From Chloracidobacterium sp. (GTDB lineage: Bacteria; Acidobacteriota; Blastocatellia; Pyrinomonadales; Pyrinomonadaceae), in contig JADJJY010000001.1 in NCBI GenBank assembly GCA_016706275.1, positions 1,302,001 through 1,366,000 on the forward strand: DNA of 64,000 bases. The letters run 5' to 3'. A program made the position numbers and the translations under genes. This document shows, in pieces, positions 57,710 through 64,000 of the stretch. The first letter of the stretch is position 1. The number at the start of each line of letters is the position of its first letter. The notes under the pieces were generated by a model, which made no database searches, was not told where the DNA came from, and was given only the letters and a program-made list of their open reading frames with translations.

Positions 57710-59169
57710 ACGATCAGGGTTCCGGAAATTGGCTCGACGGCAAAGCTCATCAGGCGATGATCGACAATGGCTTTGAGCCGGAGTTCTCAAACGAGGTTTG
57801 GGAACAGATCAAGCAGATCCAGGCGGACGGTGTGCCAACTGATGTTGGCGTTCGCGATATGCGTGATCTGTTGTGGTCGTCGATCGACAACGATTCTTCG
57901 CGGGACCTTGATCAGATAGAGTGGGCCGAACAGCTGGATAACGGCGATATTCGCGTGCTTGTCGGCATCGCGGATGTCGACTCGCGAATTCCTGTTTATT
58001 CGCCAATAGACATGCACGCCGCGCAAAATACCGTTACTGTTTACACCCAGAGCGAGATCTTCCCGATGCTACCCGAAGAGCTTTCGACCGATCTAACCTC
58101 GCTCAACGAGGGCGTTGACCGTCACGCGGTCGTCGCCGAGATGACGATCAAAGAGAACGGCGATGTGCCGGAATCAACGTTTTATCGGGCTCTCGTCAAT
58201 AACCGTGCAAAGCTATCCTACGAAGAGATCGGGCCTTGGCTCGATGGCAACGCGGACGTTCCCGAAAAGGTCGCAGGCATACCGGGTTTGCGTGAGCAGA
58301 TCGAACTGCAGGATAAAGCAGCCGACCGTTTGCAGGCTTATCGGACGGTAAAAGGGGCTCTGCAATTCGAATCGATCGAATCAACAGCGGTCGTCGAGAA
58401 CGGCGAGGTCAAATCGATCCGTTCCGTCGAGCCGAATGGTGCCCGGAAACTGATCGAAAATTTTATGGTCGCGGCAAATGTCGAGATGGCGGAGTTTCTC
58501 GAAAATAACGGTGCTCTCTCGCTTCGCCGCGTCGTTAATACGCCAAAAGATTGGGAAGGTATAGTTAGGATAGCGGCCGAGTTTCGCGAACATCTCCCGG
58601 CGGAACCCGACCAACCCGCGCTCGCCGCATTTCTGGCAAAACGCCGTGCCGCCGATCCCGACCATTTTCCTGATCTGTCGCTATCGATAATCAAACTTAT
58701 TGGCAGCGGCGAATATGTTGTCCAACGTCAGGGCGAAGACGCGGGCGGGCATTTTGGGCTTGCGGTGCGTGATTACGCTCATTCGACAGCTCCGAATCGC
58801 AGATTTACGGACATCGTCGTTCAGCGTCTGGTAAAAAGCGTGATCGACAAAACTCCGTCGCCGTACTCGGCGGACGAGCTCGATTCGATCGCCGAACACG
58901 CAAATCAACAGGAAAAAGGTGCCCGAAAGGTCGAGCGAAAAATGCGAAAGATCGTCGCGGCCAGCGTGATGCAGCGGCATATCGGCGAGAATTTTGACGC
59001 GATCGTCACGGGTGACACGTCCGCCGGTGTTTTCGCGAGGATACTGCGTCCGCCCGTCGATGGCCGAATCGTCAACGGCGAATACAACGTAAAAGTGGGT
59101 GACAAGATACGCGTTCGTCTGCTTTCGGCAAATCCGAATAACGGTTTTATCGACTTTGCTGTCAACTGA
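57706..59169 (+). CDS. RNB-domain (RNase II family) ribonuclease, short form with altered catalytic site
   Basis: The start is the ATG at 57706, which overlaps dapD by 4 bases. The 487-residue protein is mostly an RNB domain: SIDNDSSRDLDQIEWAEQL, VLVGIADVDSRIP, FPMLPEELSTDLTSLNEGVDRHAVV, YAHSTAPNRRFTDIVVQRLV. The usual cold-shock and S1 domains are short or missing. The four acidic residues that bind Mg2+ in RNase II (D201, D207, D209, D210) correspond to Asp61, Asp67, Asp69 and Gln70, so the last is changed while the catalytic D209 equivalent remains. It could degrade RNA 3' to 5' or be a regulator without activity. Confidence 0.85.
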   Translation: MNDQGSGNWLDGKAHQAMIDNGFEPEFSNEVWEQIKQIQADGVPTDVGVRDMRDLLWSSIDNDSSRDLDQIEWAEQLDNGDIRVLVGIADVDSRIPVYSPIDMHAAQNTVTVYTQSEIFPMLPEELSTDLTSLNEGVDRHAVVAEMTIKENGDVPESTFYRALVNNRAKLSYEEIGPWLDGNADVPEKVAGIPGLREQIELQDKAADRLQAYRTVKGALQFESIESTAVVENGEVKSIRSVEPNGARKLIENFMVAANVEMAEFLENNGALSLRRVVNTPKDWEGIVRIAAEFREHLPAEPDQPALAAFLAKRRAADPDHFPDLSLSIIKLIGSGEYVVQRQGEDAGGHFGLAVRDYAHSTAPNRRFTDIVVQRLVKSVIDKTPSPYSADELDSIAEHANQQEKGARKVERKMRKIVAASVMQRHIGENFDAIVTGDTSAGVFARILRPPVDGRIVNGEYNVKVGDKIRVRLLSANPNNGFIDFAVN

Positions 59170-59227
59170 TGCCATAGCGATGTTTTTAACCTAACCGCAA
59201 ATTGCTAAGATAGTTGTAGAGGAATAT

Positions 59228-59431
59228 ATGGGACAAAACGAACCGGAAAACGGCGAGAAACATGGGCTTAAAGATAGCATTACAGGATTTGGGCAAAAGA
59301 TCATCGGCGAGATCGAGTCGCTTGCGGGGGTGATTAACGCTGATCCGCTGGCGCAGGCCGAGGGCGAATTTAACGTCGAGGTCGGTGAGATCCGTGAGGA
59401 ATTAGAAGACGCCGAACGTGAAGAAAAGTAA
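59228..59431 (+). CDS. Small acidic protein, possibly CsbD-like
   Basis: A 67-residue highly charged protein with LKDSITGFGQKIIGEIESLAGVINADPLAQAEGEFNVEVGEIREELEDAEREEK in parts: a G-x-x-K-x-x-G-E-x-x-x-x-x-G-x-x-x-x-D-P-x-x-x-A-E-G pattern. CsbD stress proteins show similar spacing (KGxxKExxGxxxxNPxLxAEG). This is a weak match. Frame, GAGGAATAT near the ATG and tight spacing to the aminotransferase gene support it as a real gene. Confidence 0.6.
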   Translation: MGQNEPENGEKHGLKDSITGFGQKIIGEIESLAGVINADPLAQAEGEFNVEVGEIREELEDAEREEK

Positions 59432-59434
59432 GGG

Positions 59435-60592
59435 ATGATACCTGCGAAAGGAATGAAAGATTTTGTTTTACCCCGGCGAATGCAGGGTTTGCAGCCGACG
59501 CTTATCCGCCAGTTTTTTGAACGGGCTCTGCCCGACAGTATAAATTTTGGTCTTGGTGAGCCCGATCTGCCGACGCCGCAATTTATGCGTGACGAAGCTG
59601 CGCGCGTTGCCCGCGACGAGCAAAATGGCTACACTTCGCACCCGGGCCTGCCCGCACTTCGCGACAAGATAGCGGAGCAGTATCCGCATCTTGATCTGCC
59701 GCGAACAGGGGTTGTCGTCACATGCGGTTCGCAAGAGGCGATGACCGATGCATTTATGTGTGTCGTTGACGAAGGCGACGAGGTGCTGCTACCAAACCCG
59801 AGCTTTCCGGCGTACGATGCCTGTACACGCATCGCTCAAGGCGTGCCGGTCTATTATCGAATGCCAGCAGAAAGCGATTTTGCATTTGATATCGAAAATT
59901 TCAAATCTCAAATTACCGAAAAGACTAAAGCCGCGGTAGTGATCTCGCCATCCAATCCGACCGGCAAGATACTGACCGAACAGAATTTACGCGATATCGC
60001 CGAGGCACTCGACGGAACCGGTATTTGGCTTATTTCGGACGAGATCTACAGCGACCTGTATTTTGGCGAGCGTCCGCATTCGGCGTCAGAGTATTACGAT
60101 AGGACGATCATTGTCAGCGGCCTGTCAAAATCGCTCTCGATGACCGGCTGGCGTCTTGGCTGGGCGGCGAGCAAAGATCCGGATATCATGCAGGCGATCC
60201 AGGTGCTGCATGGATTTACGACGGTGTGTGCCGCGGCGATCGTACAAAAAGCGAGTCTGCTTGCATGGAATGATGAGGCTGAGGCGGCTAAAGCTCACGC
60301 CCGCGAAGTGTATGCGGGCCGTGGAAAATTCCTTGTTGATCTGTTTGAAAAAGAAATGGGCCTGCACGCAACGTCACCCGAAGGGGCTTTTTACACGATG
60401 CTCGACGTCCGCACGATTGGCGACGATATCGAGGTAGCCGAGAAATGTCTGCAAAATCGTGTGGTCACTGTCCCGGGAGTTGCATTTGGCGACGAGGCAA
60501 AAGGATTTTTGAGAATTTCATTTTGTAATACAGAAGAAAGGATGGCTGAAGGCGTTAAGCGGATGAAGGAGGCGTTGGGAGGAGGAATATGA
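59435..60592 (+). CDS. Class I/II aminotransferase, probable succinyl-DAP aminotransferase (DapC-like)
   Basis: A 385-residue fold-type I enzyme: INFGLGEPDLPTPQ, TCGSQEAMTDAF, SPSNPTGKIL with Asn174, SDEIYSDLYF, and VSGLSKSLSMTGWRLGW with PLP Lys232 and Arg240, ending in FLRISFCNTEERM. The general family covers AspC, DapC, DapL and others. DapD and a DapE-like gene are in the operon and no other aminotransferase is, so the missing DapC step (N-succinyl-2-amino-6-oxopimelate to succinyl-DAP) is the best inference. Starts at 59435 or 59453. Confidence 0.88.
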   Translation: MIPAKGMKDFVLPRRMQGLQPTLIRQFFERALPDSINFGLGEPDLPTPQFMRDEAARVARDEQNGYTSHPGLPALRDKIAEQYPHLDLPRTGVVVTCGSQEAMTDAFMCVVDEGDEVLLPNPSFPAYDACTRIAQGVPVYYRMPAESDFAFDIENFKSQITEKTKAAVVISPSNPTGKILTEQNLRDIAEALDGTGIWLISDEIYSDLYFGERPHSASEYYDRTIIVSGLSKSLSMTGWRLGWAASKDPDIMQAIQVLHGFTTVCAAAIVQKASLLAWNDEAEAAKAHAREVYAGRGKFLVDLFEKEMGLHATSPEGAFYTMLDVRTIGDDIEVAEKCLQNRVVTVPGVAFGDEAKGFLRISFCNTEERMAEGVKRMKEALGGGI

Positions 60593-61062
60593 TACGCATC
60601 TTGATCAGTGGTATTCTCCTGTCGGCCTTCACTTCGCTTGCTGTCGGTCAAATTGAAAACGTTTGTACGATATCGTCGAGAACACACCCCAGCAATCTTT
60701 CTGAAGGAAAAAAGGAAAAACTAAAGAGCACAGAGTTGGCGAGGATTGCGGTCATACCGAACAATGAAGGCCCCGTTCATTCGCGAACTGTAAAAATTCC
60801 GAATACTCCGCTCTATGCATATGTTCAGATCCTTTTCGACGACAATATGGACTTCTTTGATGGATTGGCGCCTGCATTGAACGTGGAGATAGTGCTGAGT
60901 TCCAGACGAAACGCTACGGAGAGAAGTACAATCACATCAACCTTCGCACAGCTAGCAATTGATAATTATTTCAAAGGCGATGTTTGGCTCCATGGAAAAT
61001 GGCATGGTGAAACCGTTGCTGTTAGTGTATTGTGCGTTGGACCCAAGCCTACGAATGAGTAA
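60589..61062 (+). CDS. Secreted protein of unknown function
   Basis: The ATG at 60589 overlaps the aminotransferase stop and follows GGAGGAGG. A 157-residue product with a signal peptide ending AVGQ. The mature part has a cysteine near the start, a Lys-rich patch (EGKKEKLKS), and a beta-type C-terminal half (LYAYVQILFDDNMDF, LNVEIVLSSRRN, DNYFKGDVWLHGKWHGETVAVSVLCVG). No family recognised. It overlaps asd by 8 bases, so it is fixed in the operon although no link to lysine synthesis is visible. Confidence 0.68.
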   Translation: MIRILISGILLSAFTSLAVGQIENVCTISSRTHPSNLSEGKKEKLKSTELARIAVIPNNEGPVHSRTVKIPNTPLYAYVQILFDDNMDFFDGLAPALNVEIVLSSRRNATERSTITSTFAQLAIDNYFKGDVWLHGKWHGETVAVSVLCVGPKPTNE

Positions 61063-62095
61063 AAAATACAGAGTAGGAATTTTAGGTGCCACCGGCACGG
61101 TCGGGCAGCGGTTTGCGCAGTTGCTTGAGGATCATCCGCAGTTTGAGATCACGGCAATGGCGGCTTCGGACCGGTCAGTTGGGAAACCGTATTCGGAGGC
61201 CTGTGCGTGGAAACTGCCGGGTAAGATACCTACGAATGTCCGCGATATAGTTGTTCAGCCGATCGAGCCGCCGCTTGATTGCGACGTAGTTTTTTCGAGC
61301 CTGCCGGGCAGCGTAGCACGCGAGACCGAAGAAGCGTTTGCGCGTGCCGGATACCCGGTGATAAGCAATTCATCGGTTTACCGCATGGACGAGGACGTGC
61401 CGCTCCTCATTCCTGAGATCAACGCCGACCACCTCGGGCTGATCGAAAAGCAACGTCAAAATCGTGGTTTTGCCAAAGGGTTTATCGTTACCAATCCTAA
61501 CTGTGCAGTCGTTAGCTTTGCTCCGCCGCTTGCGGCACTGCACCGCAAATTTGGCGTCGAATCGGCGATCGTCACGACGCTGCAAGCGATCTCAGGAGCG
61601 GGCTATCCGGGCGTTGCGTCGCTGGATATTACCGACAACGTCTTTCCGTACATCGCCGGCGAAGAGCCAAAAGTCGAGATCGAGGCGCAGAAAATATTGG
61701 GCATTTTCACCGAGAATGGTATCGAAAAAGCAGATTTTGCCGTGTCGGCGCAGTGTTTTCGTGTAAATGTCGTGGACGGCCATATGGTTTCCGTTCGGGT
61801 AAATCTGAAAAATACCGCCACGCTCGAAGAGGTGGTTGACGCGATGAAGACATTCCCGACGCTAGGTCTGCACTCATCGCCAGCCACGTTTATCGAGGTC
61901 ACCGACGAGCCTTCGCGGCCGCAGACACGGCTTGACCGCGATAACGGTAACGGCATGACGATAACCGTCGGGCGTGTTTTCCCCGATAATATTTTTGATT
62001 ATAGATTTATCAGCCTGAGCCACAACACCGTCCGCGGAGCTGCGGGCTGTGCGGTGTTAAATGCGGAGTTGCTGATCGCAAAAAATTTGATCTGA
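61055..62095 (+). CDS. asd: Aspartate-semialdehyde dehydrogenase
   Basis: Asd reduces aspartyl phosphate to aspartate semialdehyde. The ATG at 61055 (MSKKYRVGILGATGTVG) is preferred; a longer frame to 60959 overlaps the previous gene. The 346-residue enzyme has the GATGTVG dinucleotide loop at 11-17, the catalytic cysteine in TNPNCAVV (Cys150), AISGAGYPGVASLDITDNVFPYIAGEE and HMVSVRV. These fit the archaeal/fungal-type ASADH branch, not the E. coli type. It supplies DapA together with LysC in the same operon. Confidence 0.95.
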   Translation: MSKKYRVGILGATGTVGQRFAQLLEDHPQFEITAMAASDRSVGKPYSEACAWKLPGKIPTNVRDIVVQPIEPPLDCDVVFSSLPGSVARETEEAFARAGYPVISNSSVYRMDEDVPLLIPEINADHLGLIEKQRQNRGFAKGFIVTNPNCAVVSFAPPLAALHRKFGVESAIVTTLQAISGAGYPGVASLDITDNVFPYIAGEEPKVEIEAQKILGIFTENGIEKADFAVSAQCFRVNVVDGHMVSVRVNLKNTATLEEVVDAMKTFPTLGLHSSPATFIEVTDEPSRPQTRLDRDNGNGMTITVGRVFPDNIFDYRFISLSHNTVRGAAGCAVLNAELLIAKNLI

Positions 62096-62096
62096 A

Positions 62097-63182
62097 ATGT
62101 CGAAACCCTTGAATAGCGACAAAAGCTACATCAGTCGAGTGCTGATCGCAGTGGCGGTGGTTTGTTTGGTCGTACTTGGTTTGGCACTCTTCTATTTTAC
62201 TTTTGACATAATTTTACTGATATTCGCGGCGGCTTTGCTCGCAATATTTTTGCGCGGGCTCGCTGATATTCTGCGGAAATGGATACCGATCGGCGAGGGC
62301 TGGCTGGTCTTGGCCGTGGCGGTGCTGTTAGTTTTCATTATTGCGGGAGCGGTCGCATTGCTTGCTCCAAGCGTGGCCGAGCAGGTGCGTGTTTTGCGGG
62401 TGGAGATACCAAGATCGGCGCAGAATGCGGGGCAGTATTTGTCGCAGTTTAGCTGGGGTCAGACCCTGATCGCACAGTTGCCGAGCGCCGATGACGTGAT
62501 GACAAAACTCGATGCGGCGAGCGTTATGACGAGTGTCGGCGGGTTCTTTTCATCAACGGCAGGTGCGATCGGAAATATTTTTGTGACGATATTGCTCGCG
62601 ATTTACCTAGCGAGCGAACCGCGGTTTTATTCAGAGGGATTTACGCGGTTCTTTCCAGTAGAAAAGCGAAAGCGTGTTAGCGAAGTTCTCGATGCAATAT
62701 ACGAGACGCTACGTTGGTGGCTGATCGGCAAGGTCGGGTCGATGATATTTATCGGTGTGCTGACGTGGATCGGGCTGTCGATATTGGGCGTGCCGCTGGC
62801 GTTGACGCTCGGGCTGATCGCGGGGTTGTTGTCGTTCATACCAAATTTCGGCCCGATACTGTCGGCGATACCGGCGATACTGCTGGCGTTCATCGACAGT
62901 CCGATCAGCGCGTTGTACGTGCTCGGGCTGTACGGTGGAGTTCAGGTTATCGAATCAAACGTCGTCACCCCCATCATCGAACGCAAAACCGTCGAACTCG
63001 CACCAGCTCTGACGATTATCTTTCAACTCGCCCTCGGAGCCGTGATCGGCGGCCTCGGCCTCGTCCTTGCGACACCGCTGCTGGCGATGGTCGTCGTGAT
63101 CGTCAAGATGGTCTATTTTGAGGACGTTCTGGGCGATAAAATAGTTCCGCTCGAGGCTTTCGCGGAGGAGAGCCCTGCATAA
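62097..63182 (+). CDS. AI-2E family transporter
   Basis: The 361-residue protein has about eight membrane segments, two N-terminal pairs (VLIAVAVVCLVVLGLALFYF; LLIFAAALLAIFLRGLAD; WLVLAVAVLLVFIIAGAVALL), a soluble helical region, and the conserved LGVPLALTLGLIAGLLSFIPNFGPILSAIPAILLAF and NVVTPIIERKTVELAP stretches near the end. AI-2E proteins export AI-2 or act as Na+/H+ antiporters; substrate here is unknown. The ATG is 1 base after the asd stop. Confidence 0.92.
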   Translation: MSKPLNSDKSYISRVLIAVAVVCLVVLGLALFYFTFDIILLIFAAALLAIFLRGLADILRKWIPIGEGWLVLAVAVLLVFIIAGAVALLAPSVAEQVRVLRVEIPRSAQNAGQYLSQFSWGQTLIAQLPSADDVMTKLDAASVMTSVGGFFSSTAGAIGNIFVTILLAIYLASEPRFYSEGFTRFFPVEKRKRVSEVLDAIYETLRWWLIGKVGSMIFIGVLTWIGLSILGVPLALTLGLIAGLLSFIPNFGPILSAIPAILLAFIDSPISALYVLGLYGGVQVIESNVVTPIIERKTVELAPALTIIFQLALGAVIGGLGLVLATPLLAMVVVIVKMVYFEDVLGDKIVPLEAFAEESPA

Positions 63183-63186
63183 ATTT

Positions 63187-64000
63187 ATGATCGAAAGATA
63201 CACATTGCCCGAAATGGGCGCCGTTTGGTCGCTCCACAACAAATTTCAAAAATGGCTCGATGTCGAGATCGCGGTTTGCGAAGTGCATGCCGAGGACGGC
63301 ACGATTCCTGCGGAAGCTCTCGCCGAGATCAAAGCAAAAGCTGCCTTTACGGTCGACCGGGTAAATGAGATCGAAAAGACGGCCGACCATGACGTGATCG
63401 CTTTTACGACGAATTTGGCTGAGAACATCGGCCCGGCGTCGCGGTTTGTGCATTATGGGCTGACTTCGAGCGATGTTGTGGATACGGCAAATGCTTTGTT
63501 ATTGAGGGATGCATGCGATCTGCTGTTGGCTAAGACCGATGCATTGCTCGAAGTTTTGAAACGCCGGGCGTTCGAGTTCAAGGACACCCCGCAGATCGGC
63601 CGCACTCATGGCATACACGCCGAGCCTACATCGTTTGGGCTGGTTTGGGCACTTTGGTATTCGGAAACCACGAGGAACCGTGAGCGGCTCTTAAAAGCCA
63701 AGGAACAGATCGCTGTGGGCAAGATCAGCGGAGCGGTGGGTGCGTTTGCCCATCTTGCTCCGGACGTTGAGGAACGGGTTTGTGCAAAATTAGGCTTGAA
63801 AGCGGCCGACGTTTCGACGCAGGTTATCCAGCGTGACCGATATGCGGAATATCTTTGCACGCTTGGCATTGTTGCTTCGACGCTTGAAAAGATCGCTCTT
63901 CAAGTAAGGCATTGGCAGCGGACGGAGGTTCGTGAGGCTCAAGAGGCTTTTAAGAAAGGGCAGAAGGGCTCATCGGCGATGCCGCATAAACGCAATCCTA
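63187..64000 (+). CDS. purB: Adenylosuccinate lyase (partial, runs off the window)
   Basis: PurB removes fumarate from SAICAR and adenylosuccinate in purine synthesis. The first 271 residues are seen. They include RYTLPEMGAVWSLHNKFQKWLDVEIAVCE, HYGLTSSDVVDTANALLLRD, QIGRTHGIHAEPTSFGLVW (catalytic His), ISGAVGAF, and the signature GSSAMPHKRNP at the very edge. The open frame continues past 64000. It follows the AI-2E gene by 4 bases. Confidence 0.96.
   Translation, partial: MIERYTLPEMGAVWSLHNKFQKWLDVEIAVCEVHAEDGTIPAEALAEIKAKAAFTVDRVNEIEKTADHDVIAFTTNLAENIGPASRFVHYGLTSSDVVDTANALLLRDACDLLLAKTDALLEVLKRRAFEFKDTPQIGRTHGIHAEPTSFGLVWALWYSETTRNRERLLKAKEQIAVGKISGAVGAFAHLAPDVEERVCAKLGLKAADVSTQVIQRDRYAEYLCTLGIVASTLEKIALQVRHWQRTEVREAQEAFKKGQKGSSAMPHKRNP

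Noticed and set aside
60959..61054. Longer N terminus of asd from the upstream start
   Set aside because: It overlaps the preceding gene and puts 32 unrelated residues before the usual MSKKYRVGILGATG opening.

Overview
Organism. No rRNA or tRNA gene was found, so taxonomy is inferred. The DNA is moderately GC-rich. It encodes a Gram-negative envelope (many Sec signal peptides, a DUF2490-type beta-barrel, a Wzm/Wzt-type exporter), a SecA with a C-terminal SEC-C zinc motif, and a succinylase-type diaminopimelate pathway. It also encodes a reductase-AMP ligase-ACP-PlsC fusion like the bacterial ether-lipid enzyme ElbD. Together with many short-period palindromic intergenic repeats this best fits Acidobacteriota, probably class Blastocatellia (Pyrinomonadales-like). 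This is a judgement from gene content, not a placement.

Layout. 0-2 kb: three small secreted proteins, the first two distant tandem paralogues. 2-4.1 kb (-): coaD, a VOC protein and an aminotransferase. 4.27-17.5 kb (+): ten tightly packed co-directional genes (HAD-IB phosphatase, glycosyltransferase, ABC exporter pair, LarA-like protein, methyltransferase, small secreted protein, 1473-aa ElbD-like enzyme, GH47 mannosidase, SDR). This looks like one operon for a lipid or glycolipid that is made inside the cell and exported. 17.5-23.6 kb: secreted proteins including a 17-residue tandem-repeat protein, an amino-acid permease, a class A beta-lactamase-fold hydrolase and an S9 peptidase. 23.6-26.6 kb: a manganese (yybP-ykoY) riboswitch with its promoter and terminator, followed by TerB-like, TerC/Alx and DUF2490 genes. 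27.3-28.6 kb: an SbtA/SbtB bicarbonate transporter and PII-like regulator. 28.7-35.5 kb: a five-PAS GGDEF-EAL protein, an M19 dipeptidase and a beta-propeller protein. 35.7-36.4 kb: an IS200-like transposase gene inside inverted REP-like palindromes. 36.5-41.9 kb: secA and three unknown membrane or secreted proteins that share a module and an 89-bp duplication. 42-50 kb: a one-domain helicase, repair, methyltransferase, HEAT and CHAD genes, and an acyl-CoA synthetase pseudogene carrying a 149-bp palindromic insertion. 50-64 kb: a CysK-like gene, then a long lysine/DAP operon (lysC, dapE-like, dapB, trpF-like, dapA, dapD, dapC-like aminotransferase, asd) with an RNB ribonuclease and small proteins embedded, ending in an AI-2E transporter and a truncated purB.

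Most notable. (1) The ElbD-like operon. (2) A complete Mn riboswitch whose 3' P1 strand doubles as the 5' arm of an intrinsic terminator. (3) A palindromic element inserted in frame into an acyl-CoA synthetase gene that has also lost its C-terminal domain. (4) At least seven short-period inverted repeats between genes, three of which encode the last residues of neighbouring proteins.
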